A stretch of 64,000 nucleotides of DNA from Anseranas semipalmata (GCA_013399115.1 VXAA01001141.1:469717-533716); one strand, 5' to 3'; shown: positions 22,401-33,612, counted from the first letter of the stretch. Translations and numbers: made by a program. Notes: a model not told the origin generated them from the sequence alone.

Positions 22401-24586
22401 GCGGCCGCGGCCTACGGCAGATGCTGCTTGCAAAAAAGGCTGCTTAAACACGCTAGGAAGAGATATCAGGCAGTTGCATCGAAGATGTCCGAGGGCCAAA
22501 TCCCTTCCACACATGCTCGGTTGCGCTCTGTATTAATACAGTCCCTCCGCACGGCAGGACTGGGGCTATCAATGGACCAGTGTGTGTTCAGTAGTAGTGG
22601 ATGTGGAGAGGCATGACAAAGCACTTTGCTGTGCGATTCCCCACCCCCAAAAAGCTGTTGGCAGCTTTGTTTTCCCCTTCCCTCCTCCCTCACCCCCCCG
22701 GCTAACAATGTACTATTGATAGCTCTCTCCAACTCGCGGCCAATGCATCGAGGGGCTGGATAATGAAGTGTAGTTGTGGGAAAAAAAAAAAAATTAAAAA
22801 AAAAAAGAGGCAGCAGTTTTCATGCAAAGCAGTTCGAGGCACTTCCCAGTTTTGCTTCCTCTGGCACACGCTGGAGTCAAAACACAAGACCCCTTCAAAG
22901 CGCTGAGCCCTCCGGGGCTTCGCCTAGCCCGGACCTGCACGCTGCCTCCCGCCTCCCACCCAACGCTGCAGCCGGGCAGGGCCCTAAAAGCAGCACCGGG
23001 GCGTAAGCACGTGTGGGGGGCACAAATTAAAAGGGGTTTTGCTTCCTCCCGAAGCGTAACAGCAGCAGTCCCACGGAGAACGTCACGCGACGGCCCGCCG
23101 GAGCCTCGTCCCGAGGCTGGAAACGAGGATGGCGCTCCCATGCGCGGCAGCCTCTCTTCTTTTCGGGGAAGCCGCTGCCCAGCGGCTTGGAGGAGAAGGC
23201 GTTGAGCTCTCCCAGAGCTTCTCGACGGGGTCGTGCCTGAAACGGGAGCCGTCGGCGAGCGCGCGGGTGTCACGTCACCTTGCCGTCCCGGCTCCGTGGG
23301 AAGCGCAGGGGGACGACTCCTCGGCTCCTCAGCCCTCCGGCTCTTCGACACCTCCAGGCCGGCACCGCTTTCGGTCCGGGACGCGTTTGGTTGGGTTTGG
23401 GGTTTTGTTTTTTTTTTGGTTTTTTCCCCCCACTTGCACCGAAGCCTCGCGCCAGGGGGAAGGATCCCTTGGCACGACAGAAATAAACGTGTTGTCTGCT
23501 CGACGCGGACGAACGTAGCCCAGAAAAACAAGTCGCCACGCCGCCGGCCCCACGCGAGGCAGCCTTGCCCACGGATGGGNNNNNNNNNNNNNNNNNNNNN
23601 NNNNNNNNNNNNNNNNNNNNNNNNNNNNNNNNNNNNNNNNNNNNNNNNNNNNNNNNNNNNNNNNNNNNNNNNNNNNNNNNNNNNNNNNNNNNNNNNNNNN
23701 NNNNNNNNNNNNNNNNNNNNNNNNNNNNNNNNNNNNNNNNNNNNNNNNNNNNNNNNNNNNNNNNNNNNNNNNNNNNNNNNNNNNNNNNNNNNNNNNNNNN
23801 NNNNNNNNNNNNNNNNNNNNNNNNNNNNNNNNNNNNNNNNNNNNNNNNNNNNNNNNNNNNNNNNNNNNNNNNNNNNNNNNNNNNNNNNNNNNNNNNNNNN
23901 NNNNNNNNNNNNNNNNNNNNNNNNNNNNNNNNNNNNNNNNNNNNNNNNNNNNNNNNNNNNNNNNNNNNNNNNNNNNNNNNNNNNNNNNNNNNNNNNNNNN
24001 NNNNNNNNNNNNNNNNNNNNNNNNNNNNNNNNNNNNNNNNNNNNNNNNNNNNNNNNNNNNNNNNNNNNNNNNNNNNNNNNNNNNNNNNNNNNNNNNNNNN
24101 NNNNNNNNNNNNNNNNNNNNNNNNNNNNNNNNNNNNNNNNNNNNNNNNNNNNNNNNNNNNNNNNNNNNNNNNNNNNNNNNNNNNNNNNNNNNNNNNNNNN
24201 NNNNNNNNNNNNNNNNNNNNNNNNNNNNNNNNNNNNNNNNNNNNNNNNNNNNNNNNNNNNNNNNNNNNNNGCCTCCAGCCTTCTGCGCGGTTCTGTGGAG
24301 AAAATGGGGCCAGGCGGCACCTCCGCAGACCCGCCGCTGGCTGCGATGTGCGGCACCCTGCTTAGAACATGGCGGTGATGTGTCAAACACGGTCTGAGGA
24401 CCTGCAGACCAATAACACGGTCTTCAAACACCTACAGACCAATAACACGGTCTTCAAACACCTACAGACTAGTAACACGGTCTTCAAACACCTGCAGACC
24501 AATCACCCAGATGAGCCGGAGCTAGAAGCAGGACGAGAGGNGGGGGCCCCCCGCCCGGCCGCGCACCTGTCCTGGGTGTTTATCAT
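13273..24586 (-). CDS. OAZ2: OAZ2, ornithine decarboxylase antizyme 2 (five exons, +1 frameshift)
   Basis: Exons on the - strand are 24586-24567, 21133-20976, 16543-16368, 14726-14641 and 13406-13273. ORF1 starts [15 protein letters not shown] and stops at UGA (21057-21055) after 32 codons. A +1 shift at UCC-UGA continues as [12 protein letters not shown] and reaches TAG at 13273, giving about 190 residues, as expected for antizyme 2. The core carries [46 protein letters not shown] and [14 protein letters not shown], all antizyme landmarks. Antizymes bind ornithine decarboxylase monomers, send them to the 26S proteasome without ubiquitin, and restrain polyamine uptake. Polyamines promote the frameshift and so close a feedback loop. 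All exon phases agree. Exon 1 lies on a doubtful mini-contig (see findings), so its exact position and intron 1 length are uncertain. MINTQD and the C-terminus (MFMVYPLD...) identify OAZ2 rather than OAZ1. Confidence 0.97.
13407..14640 (-). other. OAZ2: OAZ2 intron 4
   Basis: 1,234 bp with GTGAGA donor and TAG acceptor on the - strand. I see no gene, RNA or transposon in it. Confidence 0.8.
14641..14726 (-). CDS. OAZ2: OAZ2 exon 4
   Basis: 86 bp encoding [20 protein letters not shown] and FRKSREDR. The acceptor is TTGGCAG and the donor GTGAGA. Part of the ODC-binding fold. Confidence 0.96.
14727..16367 (-). other. OAZ2: OAZ2 intron 3
   Basis: 1,641 bp. It includes an A/T-rich stretch (about 15415-15560) with CTAAAAATAA at 15535-15544, which fits the MEF2 consensus. 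No gene was seen. Confidence 0.8.
16368..16543 (-). CDS. OAZ2: OAZ2 exon 3
   Basis: 176 bp encoding [15 protein letters not shown] and the [14 protein letters not shown] and [17 protein letters not shown] blocks. It ends with two bases of a glycine codon before GTGAGT. Confidence 0.97.
16544..20975 (-). other. OAZ2: OAZ2 intron 2
   Basis: 4,432 bp. An octamer ATGCAAAT lies at 16756-16763 and a small inverted/tandem repeat at 19499-19547. No coding exon, RNA gene or clear transposon was recognised. Confidence 0.75.
19499..19547. repeat. Nested inverted and tandem repeat in OAZ2 intron 2
   Basis: The arms TTTAAACCAC (19499-19508) and GTGGTTTAAA (19514-19523) form a 10-bp stem with a 5-base loop. 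The unit beginning CTGGAGGTGGTTT is 20 bp long and is repeated exactly at 19508-19527 and 19528-19547. Confidence 0.8.
20976..21133 (-). CDS. OAZ2: OAZ2 exon 2 with frameshift site
   Basis: 158 bp after the acceptor TTTTCTTGCAG (on the - strand), ending AAG before GTGAGA. It carries the end of ORF1, the UGA, and 27 codons of the +1 frame (DAPHPLSK...ALIYK). Confidence 0.96.
21002..21052 (-). promoter_or_regulatory. OAZ2: Frameshift-stimulating H-type pseudoknot
   Basis: Starts two bases after the UGA. Stem 1 pairs 21052-21041 with 21025-21014: six pairs, one A/C mismatch, five pairs. Stem 2 pairs the loop hexamer GATCCC (21033-21028) with GGGATC (21007-21002), all six matching. This reproduces the antizyme pseudoknot topology. 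Pairing was worked out by hand and energies were not calculated. Confidence 0.85.
21054..21060 (-). promoter_or_regulatory. OAZ2: Programmed +1 ribosomal frameshift site (UCC UGA U)
   Basis: The UCC codon and the ORF1 stop UGA are followed by U, the arrangement found in vertebrate antizymes. Skipping one base makes the next codon GAU (Asp), and the new frame stays open into exon 3. High polyamine is known to raise the efficiency of this shift. Confidence 0.95.
22232..22257. repeat. (AAAT)n microsatellite
   Basis: About six AAAT units in OAZ2 intron 1. Confidence 0.9.
22781..22806. repeat. A-rich tract
   Basis: A nearly pure A run interrupted by TT. No retroposon body was recognised beside it. 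Confidence 0.85.
22860..23579. promoter_or_regulatory. CpG-rich domain near the OAZ2 5' end
   Basis: Dense CpG sequence leading into the 691-base gap. It includes a CRE-like TCACGTCA at 23270-23277. It is probably part of the CpG island around the OAZ2 promoter. The transcription start cannot be placed because the core is missing. Confidence 0.5.
23580..24270. other. Assembly gap (691 N)
   Basis: Gap in the CpG-rich 5' region of OAZ2. It is the likely true home of the exon 1 mini-contig (inference). Confidence 0.99.
24402..24508. repeat. 30-bp minisatellite, about 3.5 copies
   Basis: Units start at 24402, 24432, 24462 and 24492 (partial). Each contains CAGACCAATAACACGG or a close variant followed by TCTTCAAACAC. 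The third unit has two substitutions (CTAG). It lies at the OAZ2 5' end. Confidence 0.92.
24504..24540. repeat. 37-bp contig-end duplicate, copy 1
   Basis: Identical to 24655-24691. It ends at the single N at 24541. It looks like overlapping contig ends that were not merged. Confidence 0.85.
24567..24586 (-). CDS. OAZ2: OAZ2 exon 1 coding part
   Basis: Encodes MINTQD plus two bases of a serine codon, then the donor GTGCGC. GC-rich 5'UTR lies upstream to the N at 24654. It sits on a 112-bp contig bounded by single Ns. Confidence 0.9.
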
Positions 24587-24654
24587 CCTCGGCTGCCTCC
24601 GGCTGCGCTGGGCTCCGCTCGGCTCCGCACCTCCTCCCTCCTCCGCCGCCGCGN

Positions 24655-24691
24655 CACCCAGATGAGCCGGAGCTAGAAGCAGGACGAGAGG
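24655..24691. repeat. 37-bp contig-end duplicate, copy 2
   Basis: Second copy, starting directly after the single N at 24654. The sequence between the two copies is the 112-bp contig holding OAZ2 exon 1. Confidence 0.85.
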
Positions 24692-25616
24692 AAGGACAAT
24701 ATGGATGTCAGCACACCGAGCTGCCCATTGCAGCTCTTGCGATGCCATTGCAGGCTCTTGGGATGAGCGGCATCACTAAGGGAGAGGCAGTGACCGCGAT
24801 TTGGGCAAAGACACGGAGCCCGGAGACCCGGGTGGTGCGAGCAAGCTGTGGTGGGTTCGGAAAGCGGACAACCTGCTGGGAGAGAAGTTCTTCAGGCCTT
24901 TGAGACATCTCGGGAAACCTCACACCTCCTTGCCCGCTTTCACGCTATTTGTCCTTGATATGTGTGGGCTCGGAGGCTCCGGGGTCTGACAGGCAGCGCT
25001 CGGCCAGGGCTTCCTGGTTCCCAGCGCCGCAGCGCTTGCGTTGGTTCGGCAGGAACTGACCAGCTGTCGTGCAGAAAGCTGGCCTCCCGCCAGAGCCCGA
25101 GTTCAAACAGAGCCCATTAAACGGCCTCGCAGCCGTAATTCTATTTATAATACCCAGGAAAAGCGAGCCGAGACTTTCCCACAGTGCCTGCTTCTCAGGC
25201 GATTGTTGTTCGGGAAGCTGGAATGTACACGATATTATTTTTGCATCCCCCGGGAAGGGTTTTATTGCGCGTCCCTTCGTGTCCCCAACTGCGCCAAGGA
25301 AAGTTTGCTGAGCGCGAGGTCTCTCGCTGCCGCTTGCAGCTCCCAAACACTTTGCTGAGATGGTTCGGGGGTCTCTGCCTGCGTATGCCCGTGTCCGTAG
25401 CACGTACGTGTCCGTAATTCCCAACACCTCCGGGTGTTTTGCAGAGCAAAGAGACGTGCTGCATGGACTCTTATTCCGCCCTTGCCTGTCCGCTCCTGAG
25501 GCACTCGTCACCTGCCGGCGGGGTTTGTGGCACTTGTGGCTTTTCCCTTTACCTGCTCTGCAAAGCCGGGTGCTGCTGTCGTTCTTAGGGCATTTCTGCT
25601 GCCCCTTGTTTGCAGT

Positions 25617-25694
25617 CCTTTATTTATTTTATCCTTTATTTATTTTAGCCTTTATTTATTTAATCCTTTATTCATTTTATCCTTTATTTATTAT
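25617..25694. repeat. 16-bp TTTA-rich minisatellite, about five copies
   Basis: Units beginning CCTTTATTTATTTTAT start at 25617, 25633, 25649, 25665 and 25681 (the last is shortened). Related CCTTTATTT sequence continues to about 25712. Confidence 0.9.
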
Positions 25695-28600
25695 CCTAAT
25701 ATCCTTTATTTCCATATTTATGTCCATACAGCTGCGAGGCTCTGCAGGACGCTGCCACCCTTCTCCCCAGTGAACTGTCACCCTTCTCTCCATTTTTATT
25801 TCTCAAATAAAAGCCAGTTGCAGGCAGCTTCCCAGCTCCCGAAGCTCCGTGCGTTATTTTAGTACGGCATCCTGCTGGCTCGTTCTGCCATGTCCTCTCC
25901 TGGCCTGGGAACACTTTTCGTGCTGCAACCAGTCCGAGGTAGGGCTGGCACATCTGAACACCTTTGCTGTTCATCGTGCCGGTTTTAGGGTTAATTATCC
26001 CGGATTCCAGATGGGGAACAGATGGTGTCTGCAGCCTTTGTGTTTTAGGGGCTGGCGGACAGGTAGCCCCAGCCTCACGGAGCTGCCTGAGACAGAAGAC
26101 GCTAGGTGGAGACAGGCGAGGAGAAGATGGCAGGAGCACAACCGCTTGGTCACAGCCTTCTTGCACACGGGGCTGACAGCAGAGACACTACCCAGATGTT
26201 CGGGACTGAGGAGGACGGCGGGGTCCCTGCGGGACGGGCCGTCTCTCGAACATTTGCTCCGTGCTCTTCCTTGGCAGCAATCCCAGCCGCGGTGTCCTTG
26301 AGTTCGTGTGAGAAACGGCCACAAGCGCGTTCACCCTCTCTGACCGGCTCCAGGGCAATGCAGTCACCGGGTCTCTCGCTGACCTCGCAGAGATGCAGCC
26401 GCTCGGATAAGCCCGTCCCTCGGTACCTACGGCCGCGTTGCATCGCTGGCTGTGTTGGAAGGGTGTTGCCTAATGGAAAACACTTCCAAACAGAGGTTTC
26501 AAAATGAAGATAGGAAAAGGTTGGTGGCTTTACACGTAATTAATAAGCTGTAGTTATTTCGAAAACATCTTTAGAAACATGTCATTCACAACTTTTTAGG
26601 GCTGGAAACGTATCCAGGAATGTAATTATGTTTTCGACAGCAGCCTTTTCATCCCGCTCCCGTGATTGCTCTTTTTCTACGTTAGGATCTTGTTTTGCTA
26701 GGAGAAAAAAAAAAAAAGAACGCTGCCAGGGAATTTTGTTTTCATACCTCGGTCCTCCCACCCTGGCTGCCAGCTTGGTCTTCCTGTGCCGACACGTCTA
26801 TATCGTGTTACAACTGTAGCAGCACCAGGAGTGCTCCTGACACCTGATTTTGGCTTCCCGTGCTTCTGGGGGAGCCGTGGACAAGTTCACGGAAGCCAGT
26901 CGGTCTGTACGGCTGGGAGGCTGGAATCATGCTCAAGGTTTTTGTGCGAGTGTCCACCTCAGAGATGGATTTTAATGATTGAAGCAAGCCACGCCGATAC
27001 AGTTTTCTGCCGTTCCTTCGTATTTCCATTGCGATGAGTTGATTCCCTGGCAGACCTGCCCGGAGCTGGGGGTCAGATTTGAGGCACGCTTCTGCCATCG
27101 ATGGCTTTCTTTTTTTAATGAGCTTTGTCAGAATTTGTTACTTAGCCATTAAGTGGTGCCAGTGCAGAGTTCATGCATGAGCTAAGTTGAAAATCTGCTC
27201 GGCGTGAATTAGTGATGAGAGAAAAGCAGGTCAAGGAACATGTTGTCTCGGAGTACGCTGAGCTTCGAGCTTGGCGGAGGCGATAGTGGTGCATCCAAGG
27301 TCTTGAACAGGCAGAAAAAAGAACGTAGATGTCATGGCGATGGATGGCTTCCCTCTGCTGTGCTGGGACGAGGCATCATCCCTCTTCATGCGTCAGCACC
27401 AAGTGCAGGTCACGCCGTGCAGCACAAATTTGGGGCGTGTGGGGGAGAACGAGGAGCTGGATGGTGTCAGGGGGACGAGAGCTGGTGATAAGACCCACCA
27501 CGAGATGGTCCACTGTGGTCTCGTGTGTCACCGATGAGCCCCACGCCCCGTGAAGATGCTGTGGGCCAGCCCCAACACCTTTGTAGACACCAGAGAGGGC
27601 TCTGCTTGAATCGATGGGGTGGTTGTGGGGTGAGATGCTACTGGGAGAGACGTGCTGGAGCGAGTCCCCAGCAAACCTGCACAAAGCCTTGGGATGGGTT
27701 GCCCTGGAGAGGCAGGCAGGGTTTTTCCTCAAATACTGGAGAAAGACAGTTCCTTCGCCCGTGATCGCCTGGCATAACACAACCTGGGAAAGGGGTGTGA
27801 TGGAAAAAGTAAACCATGAAGTACAAAGCCTTCAGCAAAGACAGGAACGTGTAGGTGTGAGGTTCGGGCATGTGGCTCCCAGCTTGCGGCTGCGTCAGCC
27901 GAGAGCTGTTGGCCGGCGGCAACGCAAGGTTGGCTCGCTTCTCTCTTGGTCAAAATAAAGGCTTCTGGGTTTCTCTGCCTCTATTTGCTGTGATGGGAGG
28001 ATGTCCACAGCTTCTTCTCTGCATCGTCTCGGCATCCCCTCTCTTACGTGCCTGGAGCCCTTTTCCTTGGCTGCTCCCAGAACCAAACCTCTCGCCCAAA
28101 CCTCTCAGTGCAGGGTCTGGTGGGTGGCACCGAGTACCAAAAAAGAGCCTTGAGGAAACATCTGAGGACAAATGGGTAACAAAGAGAGAGAGGTGCTTTG
28201 CTGGAGAGACCTGCTTGGGCAAAAGGAGGCTTGTAATAAATATTGTGTTTAAAATGTAAACCCAGGAACACCCTTCCCGGCGTACAGAAACACGCGTGTG
28301 CCTCCAGCTAATGTCAAGCAGGCTGCCTGTTGCTGTTGCACGCCGACGGATGTGAAGGAAGTGCTGTGACTGTTAGAAGGCAAAAAGACTGGTGGATGTG
28401 GCGTGGACAGTAATGGAAAGCAGACAGGGGCTGTGAGGAGCTGTCTTGCTGCTGGCACATTGCACATCTGAATCCAGCTAGGTCTTTGTATTGATTTTCG
28501 TAAAAGCACTTTCAATTATTTTCGCAATGAGCTCATCCTTTCTGGCACAGCTCCGCTCCCTTGTTCATTTAACACAGGCATGGCAGGCTTCGCTGCACCT

Positions 28601-29609
28601 CTCTTTAGTCATCCACATGTGAGCTGGGAGCAAGCGGCTCTGCTTGTTGTCCTCGGGGGAAAAACAGGCACCTTCGGGACGTCTCGTCTTGGCCGCTTTT
28701 CGACGCTGCATGAAGATGGGTTGGATGGAGCCAGAGGTGTCAGAACTCAGCCAAAATCAGGCTGGGGTACCGTGTTCTCCGCACCGGCACAACGAGACTC
28801 ACTCGGAAGCTGATTTTACTTCTGCTTGGGTGCTTGGGGCCGGGTGGCAGCGGTGTCGCGAAGTGGTGCCGGATGCTCTGGCTTGGCCGCTGGGCATCCG
28901 GATGGGTCCAGGACCACGGGTTCGCTCGTGGCTGCAGAGTGCCTGCTTGCTGACACCTCCCGAGCTGGCAGTGAGGCGGCTGGAAACAAAGAGCCGAGAA
29001 GCTCAAGGACCTGTCCAGGCAAAACACCTCCTCTGTTTGCTCTAATAATATTGTTTTTCTCAATTCTACACCCCCATAATAATGTGTCCAGGCCTGTTTT
29101 AACGCACTGGATCACTCAGAGGCTGCAACTGAGGTCTCGTATCCAGATATTTCCCGAATCTGATCTTGCCTCTGTCCCATCCCGTGGGCTGCTCTGGGAA
29201 AGGTAACATCATTCCTCTTTTTCCATGCTGCTTATGCACGTGTGAGCTTGGGGATGCGCTCTCTGCAAAACCCCAAGCCTGCATGCTCAGATTCATCCCT
29301 CTCGTGGCTTTCTGCACGTGCAAGGGCTTCTGCTTGGTGCCTTTCCGTTCCCGTGCAGTTGGATTCATAAAGCTCATGCTTTCCTGGCCCCACAGGAATT
29401 TGCAGGCTCAGTGAAATCGCTGGGGGCTCCCCGCGGAGGCCGGCTGTGTGTTCGCCCTCCGGATCGCTTGGGAACGGAGGCAAAGAGAAGAAAATTGTCC
29501 CGCCAAGCTGCGTGCCTCGCTCGCAGCCTGGGAGCCGAAGCGCGGCTTCTGACGCCGGTCTGCGGCCGCTGCGTCTCAGCTGCGAGCCAGGGCGCTGGCT
29601 AACCCCGAA

Positions 29610-30010
29610 GTTGCCGATTTTCTTGAGATGGGCTCCCCTATATTTTCCAAATGCTGTTAAAACTGCTCTCTGGATATTTTTAGTATGGACGAGCGTAAGT
29701 AGGCGTGGCTGCTTGTCTCCAAGCATTTTCTTCTTTAAGGTTTAACGGATATTTTTCTAAATGATGCAAGTGAGTTGTTTATTCATGACATGGATAGCTA
29801 AATTGCCTGATGCAATATGAATTTACAAGCCTTTCTGTTGGCTGTCTGAAAACCACCACATTCACTTTTACTAGTGTTTCAGAGTTGCTATATTCTGTTT
29901 TTTTTTTTTAGATGCAATTTAAATGACTTTTATAAAATTGCATTCTTTATTTGAAACAACCCCAGAAATCACTGCGTGGGCACGCAGAGAGGAAGAAGCC
30001 TCTTGTACTC
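29610..30010. other. A/T-rich island, candidate non-coding element
   Basis: About 400 bp of A/T-rich unique sequence inside GC-rich surroundings, with repeated GATATTTTT and TGCAATTTAAATGAC-like motifs. No reading frame or transposon signature was seen. It could be a conserved regulatory element. Confidence 0.25.
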
Positions 30011-30181
30011 TGGAGAAGTAAAATGTCTGTTTCTCTTGTAGGTTCCTTTTCAGACAGGATTTTTATCTTGCAGAGAAGACTTCAGACCCTCTAGGGGGCT
30101 GTCACTGCACGTATGTACCGAACCGGGTGGGAGATAGGAACACAGACGAAAAGGTTTCGGGAGAGGAGGATCTCCATGGCG

Positions 30182-30315
30182 TTTCACAGAATGGTTGAGG
30201 TTGGATGGGACCTCTGGAGGTCATCAGATCCAAGCCCCTGCTCCAACCCAGAGCCACGTCCAGGTGGGGTTTGAAGATCTCCACGCATGGAGGCTCGCAG
30301 AGCAGCCACGGATGC
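30182..30315 (-). mobile_element. CR1 LINE 3'-end fragment
   Basis: TTTCACAGAATGGTTGAGG followed by the CCTCTGGAGGTCATC signature is the reverse complement of the CR1 3' region. The remnant continues through the GTCCAGGTGGGGTTTGAAG part and fades near 30315. It is short, old and lacks the octamer tail. Confidence 0.85.
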
Positions 30316-33191
30316 CCGTGGGTGTCCGAGGTGAGGCTGGGTGCCCTGCTGCCCGCGTCCGCCCGCCGTGCAGCGCCTGCCCCGCCTCGTGTGAGCGCTC
30401 TCGCCGGCGGGTTCTCTGCGGGGGTGTGTGCTGCGCATTGTTCTCCAGCATTGTTACAAGAGCAATGGAAAACCGGTGAGGGTTTCTCAGCTCGGAACAC
30501 GTTCGGATGCCAAAGCTTTTCGCACTGATTACCTTTCAGTTCTCCTCATTCCAGGGAAGTGTTGTTTGAACAAAGCTTTGCACGAAGAATGGAGAGAGGA
30601 AAGGAATGAGGGGGAGGCAGGAAAAGGGCCTCTTGGGCTCTGCACAGCTTTGCTCCCGATCTGGGACAGAAACACCTTTGTGTCGCAGGTGCATCAGCTG
30701 CTAAGGAGTCCCCAGGAAACCCAAAACCTTTTCTTCAAGAGCCCATGTCTAAAAATATTTCCAGGGACCTCTCTCCTTCGCAGGGGTGACCCAAATCAGT
30801 GCACGGCTGGGCTGCGGTGCCATCGGCTCCACGTGCAGCACGCAGCCCTTGGGGCTCCAATTCCAGCTGCCAAGAAAACCCGGGCTCGGGAAAAGTCTAA
30901 ATATTTCGCAAGGAAGAACTTCAGAAAATGCCCATCTGACGGCTGAGTAAGGGATTCGTGAGCAGGCTGTAGTCCTTTGAAACGCTGATAAAAAAGCTTC
31001 ATGAGATACCTGCATGGAGGACTTTCCCAAATACGGTACCGAAAGCTGTGCTCCGCAGCGTACACGTCATGCCGGAGCTCTCACATGTGCTTAGGCTATG
31101 GATAAAGGTATTAAACCCACTGGAAATGACCTAATAAATGAATTAGAGACTATTAGCTGGTAGAAGAGCATGGTGTCCTGTAGAAGGGACTTGTTAAATT
31201 GCTCCAAGGGGTCGCTGTTGCTTGGATCCTTTGGCTTTGATTTTTTTTTTTTGTAGCTCTGTCCCAGTGTGTGCGTGACCAGCACCCAGGATAGGTGCCG
31301 ACGGCCGCTCGTCACATCCCCAGCGTGCAACCGGGGCCCAGCCTGCTGGGAAGGCATCCTGCCTCCTCCCGCACCTCTTTGTGCGGGACCGGCAGCGCCG
31401 ACATCCGCCTCCCGGCGTGTCCCCTCCGGCCCGAGCTTTGGGGACGAGAGGATGTGGCTTTGGGCCGGGGCCAACGCCGGGGACTCGCAGCCGGCCCCGC
31501 ACGCAGCCTGGCTCCCTCGCAGGCACCCGTGAAACGCGGCACGCTCGCCGTTTCGTCTCACGGCCGTGCCAGGAGCTCGGCCGCGCTCATCCCGGAGAAA
31601 TGATCCCGGATTTCCCACGCTGGTGCGGCGGTGGTTTTTCACGCGGCACGTCGGAATTGCGACGGGCGATCCTTACGTTGGGCGTAACGCAGCATCCCCG
31701 CTCGCTCAGAGCATCCGCGCACCACTCGGTGCATGAAGCCAGGCAAAGGGGGGGGTTGTTAGGAACCAGCTGAAATATTTCACGCGCTTTTCAGCGTTTT
31801 CCTCTTTTTTATTAAGTTTGGAGCCTCTAAAACCTCCAAATATTCGGGAAAATATTCAAGTGCCACTTTTGGATCTGCCAGCATTTTTTTTTTTTTTTAA
31901 GGAAACTGTTTGCCAAGTCCTGCTTTCAGGTGATGTAAAAGGCTGAGTTTGGTGTTCCTCTTTCCCAAAATCTGAGGAACTGGGGCCCCCATCCCGCCAC
32001 AAGAGCCCCCGGGGATGGGGACACAGTGGTGCTCCTCCCCTCGTCCTCTGCCCCCTAAGTTCCCACTAGTGATGTCCTTTTGTTCTGTTTTATGGGGTTT
32101 ATGTCACCTCCTGCACGATCTCCCCGTGACTCCATGGGGACACAGGCAGCAGGACGGCTCCTGGTCCCGGGGAGGTGACAGCAGGAACCAGGCTGTGCGC
32201 GTTCCGGTCTCCAAAACATTTCCAAACCTTTTAACGCAAAACCAGATCCCTCTCCAAACCAGACCCTTTCTGCTTTGCCAAACCCCACCGACCTCCTGCC
32301 GGAGCAGGCCGTGGGGCTGCCCTATGTCGCCTACGGCACCCCACAACTTCTGGCCCTGCCTTGCATCTCCCCGCGGTGGATTCCCTTCGCCTCGCCTCGC
32401 TTGCGCCGTCGCGCCTGGCTGAGACGCAGCGAGGTTTCCTTCCAGCACGACGGTTGGGGTCACTCTTTCACAACGAGCGTTTTCCTCCCGCTCTGACGAG
32501 CTTAGCGTCGCATCCTGCTCGCACCCGGCCAGGATTTCAAGCTCTCAGGACCTCCTTCCCTGGAAAAAATCAGCGATATCTTCGACTTGAAATAGCGCAA
32601 GCTCCCTGGTGTCAGCAGGGTCCGGCCCTGCCGCTGGGAGAGGAGCTGGTGCCACCGCGCTGCGCAGCCCAGCCTTGGCACGGCCGAGGGCACCCCAGGA
32701 CCAGGCTGACGCCGCGGTCCCCTCCCCGGCGGCTGAGGGGAAGGGGGCGGCGGGTCGGAGCGTCCTCAGGGGGTCCGGCCACGCTGCCGTCCCGTGTGAA
32801 AGCCGCCCCGGGGTAGGCGAGACCACGTGGGAACTTCCTGACCCCTCGGAGGAGGCGGAGGGGAAGGGGGGAAGCTGCCGGCGGTGGGAACCGATAACAC
32901 CCGGGGGGGGTCTGCGCCGCAGCATTTAGTGGCGGCGAAAGAGCCCGGCTGGGCTTTTGCCGGTGGCAAAGCTCCGCCAGCCGCGTGGCAGCGGCACGGG
33001 ACGCGCTGCCTTTGCTCGAGCAGAAATGTTACCCCCTCTGGATTTTTTTTTTTTTTTTCCTCGAGCAGAGGCAGCTCTGGACGCCGCTCCCTCGGGAGGT
33101 GGCTTTGGCACGGAGCTCTTGCTGTATTTCCTGGTGCTGCAAGACATGCCAGAGAATTCCCATCCTCCATCCCTTCCTTCGGCATTCATGC

Positions 33192-33192
33192 N
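33192..33192. other. Single-N contig join
   Basis: One N in otherwise continuous sequence. Other single Ns in this scaffold mark contig joins. No flanking duplicate was recognised here. Confidence 0.7.
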
Positions 33193-33539
33193 GTTTCCTG
33201 CATCGGGCGAACGCTTCGCCGTGTTATCTATTAACCCGCTTTCGTCTTGTAACCATAGCGCTCGACGAAATATTGTTCGAGCCGTAAACCCGAGCCTCGA
33301 GTCCCTCCTTTCTGCAGGCGGCAGCAGCTCGGGGGCGAGCTGGATCGCGGGGCTCCGGGAAGGACTTGTGGGCAGCGGCCGAGCCCCGGTGTGAAGGGCT
33401 TTGGGGTTGAATGCCGTCGGCTTTTGGGGTGCCCGGGGCGCAGAGGACACCCGGACACCGCGTCCGTCCCTGCTTTGCCCTGCCCGGTGCTGGCGAAGCC
33501 GCCGTTCCTTCCGCCTGGCCGAGCGGCCCAAGACAGACC

Positions 33540-33612
33540 CCGTTTAATTCAGCAAGTCATGAATTCGTAATGCTTATTTACCACGCAGGGCCATGAATAT
33601 TTGATAGCGGCC
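33540..33612. other. A/T-rich island, candidate non-coding element
   Basis: Compact A/T-rich stretch in a CpG-rich neighbourhood, containing TTTAATTCAGCAAG, GTCATGAATTCG and GGCCATGAATATTTG motifs. There is no coding potential. Regulatory function is conjecture. Confidence 0.2.

Larger units (their letters stand above)
21134..24566 (-). other. OAZ2: OAZ2 intron 1
   Basis: About 3.4 kb as assembled, including a 691-base gap and most of a CpG-rich domain. Its true length is uncertain because exon 1 may be misplaced. It contains a TAAA microsatellite, a poly(A) tract and a 30-bp minisatellite. Confidence 0.6.

Noticed and set aside
24503..24748. Longer OAZ2 N-terminus starting MASQELQW upstream of MINTQD
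   Set aside because: The frame crosses the single-N joins and duplicated contig ends. MINTQD is the known antizyme 2 start.
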